Source: Hormiphora californensis (Eukaryota > Ctenophora > Tentaculata > Cydippida > Pleurobrachiidae). Taken from it: DNA of 64,000 nt. The stretch covers positions 8,216,345-8,280,344 of the forward strand of contig CM035357.1 in NCBI GenBank assembly GCA_020137815.1, given 5' to 3'. A model generated the notes under the pieces. The model had not been told where the DNA came from. It was given only the letters and a program-made list of their open reading frames with translations, and searched no databases. Position 1 is the stretch's first letter, and each line of letters starts with the position of its first letter. The translations under genes and the position numbers were made by a program. This document shows, one piece after another, positions 41,171 to 51,813 of this stretch.

Positions 41171-42616
41171 GGCAATTTCTGATTTGCCGCATACGGCGTC
41201 TAGACGGCGTCGCAACGCCGTCTAGACGGCGTCTAGACGGTATACCGTCTGGACGGGTTTCGGTGAAATCAGCTAAAAACGGTACCGAAATTGCTTGAGA
41301 CGGGTTATAGACGGTATCAGACGGTCTCTAGACGGGTTATAGACGGTATCAGACGGTGTTGCGACGGTATCAGACGGTCTCTAGACGGTGTCTAGACGGT
41401 ACCGTCCCGGCGTCTGGACGGCGTCTGGACGGTGTCTAGACGGTATCCGTCCGAAATTGAGACGGCACGTCTGAAAATTGTATCAGACGTTGAGACGGAC
41501 TTTTAGAACTCCGTCTGTATTTCAGACGGAGTTTTAAAAGTACGTCTCAACGCAGTCTAAAGGAAAATCGATGAAAGTACCGTCTAGACAACGTCTCAAC
41601 TGAAACCGGTCAACATACCGTCTAAACAACGTCTTATAGACAACGTCTAAACAGAATCTCGCGATTCAGTTTCAAATACCGTCTAGACAACTTCTCCAGC
41701 AATTTCGATAAGAATACCGTCTAAACAACGTCTAGACAACGTCTCAAATAATGATGTCTAGACTCGACCGTTTTCGAAGACCATTCTGGATTACCCATGC
41801 CAGTTGGAATTAGTGGTAGATGTGTGCCTATTGAATGAAAATTACACATGTGTTTAACCAGCACAGTCGTACCGCGATGCTCGGGGACGGAAAAGGGGTT
41901 ATCCTCCCGGTAATTTTCGTACCCAACTTCAAATAAACACATGTGTAATTTTCATTCAATAGGCACACATCTACCACTAATTCCAACTGGCATGGGTAAT
42001 CCAGAATGGTCTTCGAAAACGGTCGAGTCTAGACATCATTATTTGAGACGTTGTCTAGACGTTGTTTAGACGGTATTCTTATCGAAATTGCTGGAGAAGT
42101 TGTCTAGACGGTATTTGAAACTGAATCGCGATATTCTGTTTAGACGTTGTCTAGACGTTGTTTAGACGGTATGTTGACCGGTTTCAGTTGAGACGTTGTC
42201 TAGACGGTACTTTCATCGATTTTCCTTTAGACTGCGTTGAGACGTACTTTTAAAACTCCGTCTGAAATACAGACGGAGTTCTAAAAGTCCGTCTCAACGT
42301 CTGATACAATTTTCAGACGTGCCGTCTCAATTTCGGACGGATACCGTCTAGACACCGTCCAGACGCCGTCCAGACGCCGGGACGGTACCGTCTAGACACC
42401 GTCTAGAGACCGTCTGATACCGTCGCAACACCGTCTGATACCGTCTATAACCCGTCTAGAGACCGTCTGATACCGTCTATAACCCGTCTCAAGCAATTTC
42501 GGTACCGTTTTTAGCTGATTTCACCGAAACCCGTCCAGACGGTATACCGTCTAGACGCCGTCTAGACGGCGTTGCGACGCCGTCTAGACGCCGTATGCGG
42601 CAAATCAGAAATTGCC
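41171..42616. mobile_element. GTCTAGACGG foldback element, copy 2 (exact 9-bp duplication)
   Basis: Termini are GGCAATTTCTGATTTGCCGC and its complement. CACTTTGTT occurs exactly on both sides (41162-41170 and 42617-42625). The empty site CTAACACTTTGTTTATCTG is intact in gypsy copy 1 near 38180. The 9-bp duplication points to a Mutator-like mover. Arms of about 640 bp contain dozens of GTCTAGACGGT / ACCGTCTAGAC steps. The centre (41815-41975) is a smaller inverted repeat around ATGTGTAATTTTCATTCAAT. No transposase. Confidence 0.92.
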
Positions 42617-43674
42617 CACTTTGTTTATCTGTGCAATCGCCTCAGGTATTAATTTTTCGTCAGTGGCAAATTTAACTGACTTAGTGTTTGAGCTTTCAGT
42701 TTGAGTTCCCATGGTTTTAGTTTTGGTAACTGGATGTCTGCTCAAATAATCTGCCATGCTCATATCAATAGAATTTCCAGCAATGTGTTGGATTTTGAAA
42801 TTATATTGTTCTAGTTCAGCTAGCTTTCGGTGTATGTAGCTACTTTCATTTTTGAAAATGGTACGGAGATTTAGTAGGGCTTAACAGTCAGTTAGAACTG
42901 TGAATTGTTTGTTGCCCATAAGGTACATGCGATAATGTTTAAGAGCATGACACAAAACAAGACATTCGAGTCGTGTTGCACCAAATTTTCTTTGGTGTGC
43001 AGGTACAGCTTTTGACCAGAACGAAATGGTTCTTCTCTCACCATTAATGTTTTGATTTAGTGTGGCCCCGTGGCCCATGTTACTGGAATCTATGCTTAGT
43101 TCATAGAATTGATCAGGGTGCCCGTTGTTCGGGATGACTAAGACAGGTGCCGAGCTCAAACTATGCTTTAACTTGTTGAATGCTCGTATAGCTTCATCAG
43201 ACCAGATGAATTTCTCTGTCTTTATAAGTAGATTATACAGAGGTGCAGCAATTTTGCTGTAGTGTTTGATAAAAGCTCGATTGTAGTTTATAGCTCCAAG
43301 GAATTTTTGTAGCTCTTTTACCGATTTTGATTGTGGTAGTTGCTGAATTGCTTCAACTCTATTTGGGTCAATTTGTAGCTCATTTTTGTCAATTATGTGT
43401 CCGAGAAATTTTACTTTGTTTCGGAACAGTTGGGTTTTGGAGGGACTGATTTTGAGTCCACCGAATGAATGTCTAGCTAGGACGAATTCCAGCCGTCTTA
43501 GGTGTTCTTCTATGGTGTTGCTGCCAATTAACACATCATCTAGAAAGCAGATGAGTGCTTCAAAGGGTACTCTTTGGAACAATTGTGCCATGTGTGGGGT
43601 ATGTAAGAGATCCCTTTATTTTGTCCGATCGGGTCAGATGGGTTATGCAATGTGTGGGACAGGCGCAGTGGGAG
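42617..43674 (-). pseudogene. Ty3/gypsy reverse transcriptase and RNase H, copy 2
   Basis: The same coding segment as 38127-39240, in better frame: 43591-42881 is open from the FLDDVLIGS box through KFLGHIIDKN, the thumb, YELSIDSSNMGHGATLNQ and AVPAHQRKFGATRLE to QFTVLTDC, where TGA/TAA appears. Identity to copy 1 is about 98% by eye. It stops matching at about 43674 (GGCGCAGTGGGA), the same point as copy 1, so both copies start from one truncated ancestor. Confidence 0.88.
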
Positions 43675-43850
43675 CTTGTCTCATGTCATTGCTTGGCTAA
43701 GCTATGTGTCAGCACGTTTATCGGGAGTTACCCTGTGACACGCTTGTCGGCACTTAGACCGGCCTAAACTGTAGCACTGAGCGGCCTGGGAAACGCAGAG
43801 AGAGAGAGATGAGTTAGTAGAATGATATTGAGAGAGATGAGTTAGTAGAA
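43675..43850. other. Short unassigned stretch
   Basis: Flank between the gypsy duplication and the 0.3-kb repeat. It ends in a GAGAGAGATGAGTTAGTAGAAT direct repeat. No gene is seen. Confidence 0.35.
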
Positions 43851-44154
43851 TCTCTATTATAATTTGGAGATGAACGTCGAAGTCGTTCGTTAGGCGGTAT
43901 CTAAGCGACAGTGCTCCTTCATAAAATACTTTATGTGACCAAAGCTGTAAAGCTGTCATTCACACTTTTGGAACTTCCAGTGGAAGTTAATTTATATTTT
44001 CGAATGACTTTTAACATGCCAGTCACCATGTTTACCAAGTCAGTTGCCATGGCAACCGTGTTATTGTCGTTGAAAGTGGCGAAATGAGCCACACAGCGAA
44101 GCCGGGTGGGTTATCAAAAAGCCCTTACTTGAGGCACACCCAATGGGTGCGCTA
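43851..44154 (-). mobile_element. 0.3-kb hairpin repeat, copy 2 (inverted)
   Basis: The reverse complement of 11278-11589: it starts TCTATTATAATTTGGAGATG and ends AATGGGTGCGC. It contains GTTGCCATGGCAAC at about 44043, a perfect X-box-like palindrome. A pair of copies about 32 kb apart in opposite orientation could form a large hairpin. Confidence 0.7.
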
Positions 44155-44896
44155 GTGATATTGAAACATGGGAAAAGTTATTCGAAAAGAGGTGTGACAG
44201 TGGATTAGAGAGAAAAAGGGAGATTGAGAGAATGTGAGTCAGAAGTCTTTCCGTCCCAATTTCTTCTGTTCGTTTTCGTCCTTCTCTTATGTTTTTGTAA
44301 AAATCGTCTTTTTAATTCTTCCCCGTACCTTCTACAAACTACAAACTCATTCTTCTCAAGAGTCCTGTGTATGCGTGCGCCACCTTTGTCAACCTACCCC
44401 GGATTCTCTGTTCTCAAAATTGTCTGGGGTTTTCATACCCATTAGCTAAAAGAAGTCTGTCAGTAATGGCTAAGGACTGTTCCAATAATTCCGGGTTAGA
44501 TGATGAGATCTCTGCGTTGCGTACTATCTGCACTTACGAGATATTTAATTTAAAAATTTAATTTAACATTTAGTTGCTGTTGTTCTGAGGTTAAATAGAG
44601 CCTCTCGCCAGCCCCACCGCTCTTGGTCTGAGGGTGTCAGTTGACACTCCTTGCATCCTCCACTGAAATTGTCCGGCCAGGGGCCGTGACAGAGTTTTGG
44701 AGCTTGGAAAATCCCAGATCAGAAGCAGTCCCTTTGGTTGAGGAGAATTCGTTAAGCTCCCAGTCTAGACCAGGAGAAGCGGACGACTCCCAGTCAAGAC
44801 TGGGAGCCGTAAGCCGCTGCGCCACGTCAAGGCTTCTCCTCATGCGAGCGGGTTGTTGTTGTTGTTTAGTTGGTTCGTGTGTTTGTGTGCGTAGTA
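44155..44896. other. Unassigned DNA with possible small coding start
   Basis: A pyrimidine-rich stretch (44240-44330) precedes a short frame at 44466-44561, described separately. Between 44640 and 44870 is a patch with two small hairpins (CTCCCAGTCTAGACCAGGAG-like, CTCCCAGTCAAGACTGGGAG); no element ends are seen. Confidence 0.35.
44466..44561 (+). CDS. Short ORF with RWD-like N-terminus (weak)
   Basis: It reads MAKDCSNNSGLDDEISALRT then ICTYEIFNLKI and stops. The DDEISALRTI pattern resembles the first helix of RWD domains (E-I-x-A-L-x-S-I), where a first exon often ends soon after. No GT donor is placed well before the stop, so it may be a broken or chance ORF. Confidence 0.22.
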   Translation: MAKDCSNNSGLDDEISALRTICTYEIFNLKI

Positions 44897-45774
44897 CCGT
44901 GTGCGGCAAAAAAAAGCCCCCCCCCCCCTAGACCACCATAGTTGCCGATGTGGTGGAGAGCTGTAACTTGGCAGGGTTGCTCCACTATGTCTATCTTGAT
45001 CCTGACAGAAAAATCAGAGCTCTAGCTCAAAATTCATTTTTTTGATAGGAATGAACATTGTCATTCATTCCAAGAAAAAAATATTTTCGGTCCAGAATTC
45101 AAGCAATTATCTTTGGCCATCGATTAGCTTTCCAATGTGACCAAGATCATCTAAATTGGGCAACCACAAGAGACACAGTGTCATCTTTCTTAAATTTAAT
45201 CAGGTCATGTGATCTTCACCGAATCGTTGAGTGTTCAGTATTACGAATCGGTCTAAGTGGTAGAGAATCACGTATCACGGCTACTAATGAGGGATGACGA
45301 TGCTGATTGGTCATGAGATCTGTAGCTCTTTGATAAATGTCCTCTTTCCTCGAATCACATTACCCTGTATTGGTACACATACCTCATTAGCGGCCGTGAT
45401 ACGAGATTCCTCTGCCATTGGCTCGATTAGCAATCCCGGATAATCAACGATTCGGTGAAGATCACATGACCTGACTAACTTTAAGAAACATGACACTGTG
45501 TCTCTTGTGGTTGCCCAATTTAGATGATCTTGGTCACATTGGAAAGCTAATCGATGGCCAAAGATAATTGCTTGAATTCTGGACCGAAAATATTTTTTTC
45601 TTGGAATGAATGACAATGTTCATTCCTATCAAAAAAATGAATTTTGAGCTAGAGCTCTGATTTTTCTGTCAGGATCAAGATAGACATAGTGGAGCAACCC
45701 TGCCAAGTTACAGCTCTCCACCACATCGGCAACTATGGTGGTCTAGGGGGGGGGCTTTTTTTTGCCGCACACGG
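44897..45774. mobile_element. Palindromic TA element, TIR CCGTGTGCGGCAAAAAAAA
   Basis: It starts CCGTGTGCGGCAAAAAAAAG and ends with the complement. TA lies on both sides (44895-44896 and 45775-45776). Arms of about 400 bp are near identical (CAAGACTTGG-free, with ATCGATTAGCTTTCCAATGT in each). The CCGYGTG terminus and general layout recall 15576-16681. Mirror frames of 79 and 101 codons in the arms are artefacts. Confidence 0.83.
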
Positions 45775-45792
45775 TAGTTTGTATTAGTTTGT

Positions 45793-47783
45793 GACTAGAG
45801 AGCCCAGGCATAAGAACAAAAAACTCTCACACCCTTCTAACTCCTCTCAATCCCGATCCCTGGCTCATGCCTACTTTGCTCCCTACGGCGCCGCTTCGCG
45901 GCACTTCCGGTCGCGAGATCATACTCCACCCCCCTTCCCCCTGTTGACTCCCCTCAGTCCTCACCCCTCTTATCCCTATTGACTCCCCTCGGCCCCTATT
46001 GAATCATATCGTCCCCTATTCACTCCATCTCACCCTCTATTCACTCCCTTATAATGCCATATTGAATACTCCCCTCACCCCTCTCTCAATCTGTGATCTG
46101 AAGCAGTTCAGAACCCCAAATTTTCCCTCATTTTTCACCATTTTCGCCATAACTCCGTCATTTCGCAACCAATTTCAAAATACCAAGGCTCATTAGAAAG
46201 ATAATCTCATACTCTTTCAAATCAGCTATTATCCCCCAAATTTATAAAACCTTTACACCCGCACGTGCACTCCCCAAACCAGGAAGCGACCGAATATTCG
46301 GTTCGGTTCGGTTCGGTTCGGAAATTCGGTGTTTTTTGGGCGGTTCGGTTCGGTTCGGTTCGGTAGGAAATTTTGGCCGAACCACCGAATTTTTTGGTCA
46401 AAAAATGCCCAGAAATCGGGCTTTTTCATGCAAAATTTTTCAATTATTTCACGAAAATTGTATGGATTTCAATGTCAATTTCGCCGTATTAACCCTATTT
46501 CGAATCGGTGGTGCTATGTGGAAATGATTTCGCTAGTTAGCGGGTTCGATATGGATTGATTTGATACCTGACTTCCCGTCGAATCGTGTCCTCATGAGAG
46601 GGTCATTGGGTCAACAAATTCAGAAACTTTTTTTTTCAAAAAAATTCATGGAGAGCACCGATCAAGGTGTTGAGAATCATTCTCTGAAATTTTGTAAAAA
46701 AAGTCAATTTTATGGAAACTTTTCTATGTCAATTTTTGCGTACGAATCGTGTTTCGAATCGGTATTGCTAAGCGGGAGTGATGTTGATAATTAGTGGGTC
46801 CGAGATGGATTATGCTGATACGTGATCCCCCATCAAATCTAATTAGGAAGTTTAGGGGAAACGATTCATGTTTCAATAAATCCTGTTAATTAGCGAGAGC
46901 ACTGCCGCATAGCATCACCGATTCGCAACACGATTCGTACGGCAAAATTGACATAGGCAAATCGAAGAGGGCAGGGAAACGTAGCATTATGGATACATAA
47001 TGCAAATAATTCTTGTTTTTCCGAAATTGACTTTGAAATATTTTACAAAGTTTTTTCACAAAATTAAATGTTTCTCTAAAAATTCATGGAGAGCATCGAT
47101 CAAGGTATTGAGAATCATTACCTGAAATTTTGTGAAATTTTTTTTGTGAAAAAATATTTTAAGTAAATTATGGTATACGAATCGTGTTTCTAATCGACAA
47201 TGCTAAACGGGAGTGATGTTGGTAATTAGTGGGTCCGAGATGGATTGTGCTGATACGTGATCCCCCATCAAATCTAATAAGGAAATTTAGAGGGACACGA
47301 TTCATGGTTCGTTTAATCCTGCTAATTAGCAATACCATTCCCGTAATCCGTATAGCATTGCCGATTCGAAACACGATTCGTACGCAAAAATTGACATAGA
47401 AAATTTACGATAAAATTGACTTTGAAAATTTTTTCACAAAATTGACTTTGAAATTTTTTCAAACATTTTTTAACAAAATTTCAGAGAATGATTCTCAATA
47501 CTTTGATCGGTGCTCTCCATGACTTTTTAGAGAAACATTTATACAGAAAAAGTTTTGTATGGTTCGGTTCGGTTACCGAAATTCGGTTCGGTTCGGTTCG
47601 GTAAAAAAGTTTTTCAAATTCGGTTCGGTTCGGTTCGGTTCGGTGGAAAAAAAACCGGTTCGGTCGTTTCCTGCCCCAAACCCCACCAAACACCCCTAAC
47701 AACACGTCAATTTTCCACGTGCAACCCCTAAAAACCCCCCGAAAACAAATTGTCTTGCAACCATCTCTGCTTTATAATATAGA
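45793..47783 (+). mobile_element. R500 copy 4, interrupted by a hAT element
   Basis: CTAGAGAGCCCAGGCATAAG at 45793 begins the copy; the sequence follows copy 2 closely, including CTACGGCGCCGCTTCGCGGC, to CTCCCCAAAC at 46279. It resumes at 47674 and ends CTGCTTTATAATATAGA at about 47781, where the next repeat starts with CTAGAAAACCCG. Confidence 0.8.
46280..47673. mobile_element. hAT-like element with GGTTC repeats, TIR CAGGAARCGACCGAA
   Basis: It starts CAGGAAGCGACCGAATATTC and ends with GGTCGTTTCCTG. CCCCAAAC flanks both sides (46272-46279 and 47674-47681), an exact 8-bp duplication; R500 copies 2 and 3 give the empty site. Both subterminal regions are arrays of CGGTT units (GGTTCGGTTCGG and complement). 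The interior has three copies of ATGGAGAGCACCGATCAAGG. No transposase is readable. Confidence 0.88.
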
Positions 47784-48105
47784 CTAGAAAACCCGTTGAA
47801 GTAGAGCACCCGTTGACCCGAATCCCCACCCCCTCACCCAGAATCACCCCTCTCACCCGCTGCACCAACCCGCACGTGCAGCCATCAATCACTCGCTGCT
47901 TAGGGGCTATGGCACCTCCTTGGCAACCCCCCACTAGTGGGAGACACTAGCGTGGTACGCGCAAAAAAATATGCGCCACACACCTGTTATTTTAGGTATG
48001 TGGTGCGCATTATTTTGCGCGTACCACGCTAGTGTCTCCCACTACACTATTTGCACGTGATGATAGGTCATCATCACGACGTTCATTTGTACTTTATAAT
48101 AAGGA
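47784..48105 (+). mobile_element. CCCGTTGACCCGAATCC repeat, copy 2
   Basis: It runs from CTAGAAAACCCGTTGAAGTA to TACTTTATAATAAGGATAG. It matches 29990-30640 (GAATCCCCACC, CTCACCCGCTGCACCAACCC, TTTGCACGTG). It follows R500 copy 4 directly, and its end (CTTTATAATAAGGATA) resembles the R500 end. It is interrupted by the MITE at 47937-48042. Confidence 0.7.
47937..48042. mobile_element. 106-bp TA MITE, TIR GTGGGAGACACTAGCGTGGT
   Basis: A complete hairpin element: GTGGGAGACACTAGCGTGGT and its complement enclose a loop of about 45 bp. TA lies on both sides (47935-47936 and 48043-48044). A half copy is at 34847-34920. Confidence 0.82.
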
Positions 48106-48654
48106 TAGTCCATGTGTATCACCTCATGCACGCCCTTTTTGTTTATCACTTCATCTCACTTGCTGTATTGTAACGGTAACTTCAGTTTACTCTGTACTGA
48201 TCATATGAGACTTGCTCCAGCTCTTTACAGTGTTTAGTTTATTAATTATTATTAAAGTGTTGATTGACGTGTGAGATTTATATGTATATTTATAATTAAC
48301 ACTATATTTTTTCCCTGCCCGGATGATTTTTTAGCACGCACGTGCTAAAAAGATCATTCAGGGTTTAGAAATCAGCAGATCGTAGGGGTTAACTAAATGT
48401 CCGTCCGTCACGAACAACGCCTAACAACAAGTCTGCTCCTTCATAAAACTTTCATCTCACGCTTCGTTGATTCAACAAAGGAAATGATTAACACACATTG
48501 TGGCGCGCAATTACTCGCTGATAGCACTTCCCACTATCACCTGAAATCACTTAGGGCGCCCTCCAACCATGAAGTGGTAGAACGTCTTCCAAGCATGAAA
48601 TTACTGTCACATTAGTGACTCGAGTTGAGATGCGGTTAAAGTTAAAGCACTAAT
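48106..48654. other. Unassigned DNA with one hairpin
   Basis: It contains the CCCTGCCCGG hairpin at 48306-48357 with TTTTTAGCACG / CGTGCTAAAAA. A 72-codon frame at 48397-48615 has no recognisable motif. No element ends are seen. Confidence 0.35.
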
Positions 48655-48812
48655 TGGTAACCATCTGGGGTCTCCTAAGCAACTGCCTTGGTTACCATAA
48701 TTTAAATTATTATTTAATTAACAACTGTCTTGGTTACCATAGCAACTGCTTTGGTTACCATAGAAACTGCGTTGGTTACCATAGCAACTAACCTAGTTAC
48801 CTTAGTAACCAA
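48655..48812. promoter_or_regulatory. Array of RFX-type X-box motifs
   Basis: Five to six copies of a 19-22 bp unit, best form TTGGTTACCATAGCAACTG, lie in 158 bp. GTTACCATAGCAAC fits the RFX-family X-box (GTNRCC, short spacer, RGYAAC). Variants include GTTACCATAGAAAC and GTTACCTTAGTAAC. Whether it regulates anything is unknown: no host promoter is recognised nearby, and isolated X-box-like sites also lie inside repeats at 11375, 39650, 40130-40160 and 44043. Confidence 0.5.
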
Positions 48813-50605
48813 CATCGCTTCAGCCAAAAAATGTTCTTTGAGCACAAAATTCATCAGGATCAGGAAATCTAGTTTTGAAGCTTATTCATAAATTTTGAAT
48901 CCATTTGTGGCAGGGAAACACCGCATTATGAACACATAATGGAATAATTCTTGTTGTAGCCTGATGAAGAGGTAGATCCTCGAAACTTGTTGCGACAATA
49001 TACCCATCTGGTTCATTTGTTCAGCCCAGAGAGAATAATAAAAACTGACGGCCCTTGTTTCAAGTTCATGAGCTGTTGTTTCATGAATGTTTGGTTGTAT
49101 CCCATGAGTTCTTTTTTCATAATGGAGCACATTTGCTCAACGTCACATGTTTGTTCATGTGTTAGATTAAGAACAGTTTCTTTCAGTGTTTTTGCACCTC
49201 CCATCATTCCGCCCACTGTGCTGCCCCTTCATAGGTCGACAGCCGACCTCTATTATAATCACTCCACGCCACTATCCCCCACACAAAGGGACAGTGTTGG
49301 TGTTCTCCGGTTTAGTCCTGGTGTTCTGCAGAGCAAGCTCCACATTTCCCTCGAACTGTACCGGCACCACAAGAAGAGTTTTGATACACGGCTTAATAGA
49401 GACCAGACATGTCTTGTATGTTAGGACAATGGGTGAAATTTACCTGCCACACTGGCTAGTCTTCAGTTACTACTGCTGCAAGGAGCTGTAGAAGTAGGTG
49501 GGTTTCCGAATTTGTCACTAACGATAACTCACAGCCCGTTAAGCCTGTGTCGGTTGACAAATCTTATCACACTCTAGGCCTTGGGTCGATACCGCTAGTA
49601 CACAGATCTGCATACAGCCAGGAGGTCCGGAAGGTCTAATTTCTTAGACTTATGTTGCACGGTTAAGCGTCTACACTTAAAGTAACACTGTGAGGCATTG
49701 CGCAAGTATCAGCCTCCAGTGGTGTGCACTTTGCGGATTAAATACTTGCCTAAGGAGGCGGGGTGGCCGAGTGGGCCCAGACCTGCCCCATTACTCGCGG
49801 GTCCTAAGGTAGATGTGCATGTGTGTAGTCCCTCCTAGGTAGCAGTCTCGACTCTGTTACCTGTTCCAGGTCAGGATAGTTAGGGGTGGTTGCATCTGGT
49901 TGCAAGGTTGGTGAGTTTTCTAAGGTCGAGTGTTTGGTCGGGAGTGAGAATATTCTCGGCAATGTTCCGGTACCTCAGTGTTAGGTATGTGTCGTCGTCA
50001 ACTCAGTGTAGAAAGAGAGTACCAAGGTGTTGTTTATGGTTGTTCATTTTTGTGTGATCGATAAATCTTTCACAGAAGACGTTAAAACTCTCACCAACTT
50101 TAAATTTGGGTGGCTTAGTTAACTGTGATGCATTTCCGTTGTTATGCTGGTGTGTTGAAGGGACACTCATGCCTTCTTCTGTCATTTTTATGGAAATTTG
50201 ATCTATAGCTATCTCTTGTTTTCGTTAGTCCATTTTTGGATGGAGTCCTTTCTTTATTTTATCACCCATTGTTGATGTTCGTTATTTTGTTTCAAAGTCA
50301 CCCAGCCTCCAGCAGTATGTGTCCATTCTATGTAAATGCTAAAGGAAGACTCATGGAGAGTACCAGTGGAGTAACGAAGCAGGAAAAAAACATGTACCTG
50401 ACGAGGGCATGGGAGGATCTGAGAGGAAAACGTCTTGGAGGATTGGCACACTAAACGTCCACTCCATCATGAACAAGACGTCAGGTGTAATTACACACTT
50501 GACTTACTTGACTTGACTTAAGGCGGCCGGAGAGGCCGAGTGTTGATGAACGATCTCCACATATCCCGGTTTGACATAAACTCCAGTGCCTCCTCTCGGT
50601 TATCA
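48813..50605. other. Unassigned DNA with small fragments
   Basis: It holds a hammerhead-like CTGATGA...GAAA motif (48961-48985), a minus-strand gag-like fragment (50003-50185) and a tRNA A-box-like GGGTGGCCGAGTGGG at about 49761. Frames at 48987-49491 show no known domain. This may include the 5' region of the LINE that follows. Confidence 0.35.
50003..50185 (-). pseudogene. Possible retroelement gag fragment
   Basis: The minus-strand peptide contains LTKPPKFKVGESFNVFCERF followed by IDHTKMNN. A PPKF.....F..F..RF..H pattern is common at the start of Gypsy-type gag. Only about 60 codons remain, with no zinc knuckle. Confidence 0.4.
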
Positions 50606-51813
50606 CACACCCCTTCCAGATCTTGAAGTTGCACACTTGGAGGAAAAAGGATGCGACATCTGCTTATCTGAAACAGAGTGACACAGCTAAACTTCAGGAG
50701 ATCAGAGACTATGGTTGGTTATATCTTCTCTTCGCCTAGAGCGGAACGTTCAGGAGGTGGAATTGGAATCTTGCACAGGGATGGTGTCAAGTTGAAATAC
50801 GCTCCGGTAAGGTCAAGTTTAAATCGTTTCAAGTCCAGGAAGCCCTTATTGGAGGAGGAAAAGATGTAACGAGGCTGTGCAATATCTATAGACCTCCGTA
50901 TACTGGCAAGGCACGGTTTACGGAAGCCCAGTTCTTGGATGAGTTTACTGATTATTTGTCAGAGTTGGTCTGCAAAACGGGGAACCCTATCCTGATTCAA
51001 GATACTCAGAACTTCTATGCGAAGAAGTTGCTTGGACTACTTGACTCTCTTGGATTTGATCAGCGGGTCCCACTACAACCTACTCATGTTCGTGGTGGTA
51101 CTTTGGATCTGCTTCTCTGCCAAAAAGACAGATATTCTAAGGTTCAATCAGTTGAAGTATGTATTTTCTGACGGAACAACCTCTGATCATTTTCTTGTAT
51201 TGGCGGAGCTGTGTATTGAAACTGTTGCAAGTGAATACAAGACTCGTGAAAAAGTGGACATGTACAGAGATTTCAAGGCTGTGGATATTGAAATACTTCG
51301 GTGTGCTTTTCGATGTGTGGATTGGAGCGGGGCGATGGAATCTGGGTCGGCAGAGGAGGTGTTAGGTATTTATATGAGGAAACTTGAGGAACTTGTGGAT
51401 AGGACTGTACCGTTGAAGAAGAGAAAGAAGAGAGGAGCTAAGCTGAGGCCGTGGAGGGATAATCCAGAAGTGCGTGAAGTTCTTCGTCAGCGGCGGAAAG
51501 CTGAGCGAGCCTGGGAAGACAACAAAACCAGTGTCACGAAGAAGCAGTTCAATGAACTCAAGAGGCAGTTTGGGCGTGTTGACAAGGAAGCGATGACGAA
51601 TTATGTCAAGGAAGACCTGGAGGAGTCCAGAGATGACCCTAAAGCCCTTCAAAGGAAACTGAACCGTCTACTTGATAATACTGAAACCTTTATGCCTGAA
51701 ACCACAGATAAGCAGAGGTTAGTGGATGACTTTGCGGACTTCTTTGTTGGAAAAGTTTATAAGATCCGGTCTACTTTTATTGGAGAGAAGAATCTGAGGA
51801 CTAAGAGGAACCC
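50606..51813 (+). pseudogene. APE-type LINE: endonuclease and linker (broken)
   Basis: Endonuclease motifs in shifting frames: LEEKGCDICLSETE (50640), SGGGIGILHRDGVKLKYAP (50750), NIYRPPYTGKARFTEAQFLD (50880), LQPTHVRGGTLDLLL (51075) and SDGTTSDHFLVLAEL (51165). The GDFN core expected after PILIQ is missing. The frame 51017-51826 then carries the basic linker VDRTVPLKKRKKRGAKLRPW and a helical region to DFFVGKVYKIR. It is the same family as the minus-strand LINE at 3601-8130. Coding stops at the hAT-like element (51814), and the catalytic RT is absent. Confidence 0.78.

Noticed and set aside
44760-44850. tRNA-like A box on the minus strand (TGGCGCAGCGG) with a hairpin
   Set aside because: No convincing B box or acceptor stem; the region is explained by small inverted repeats.
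44641-44931. A 96-codon plus-strand frame ahead of the poly-C stretch
   Set aside because: It runs into the terminal repeat of a palindromic element and ends in a poly-C/poly-A artefact; no domain is seen.
45058-45616. Two matching frames starting MSFIPRKKYFRSRIQA
   Set aside because: They are the mirror-image arms of the palindrome 44897-45774.
49755-49800. Possible tRNA gene: GGGTGGCCGAGTGGGCCC looks like a tRNA-Leu/Ser A box
   Set aside because: No B box (GGTTCGANTCC) or closing acceptor stem follows within 90 bp.
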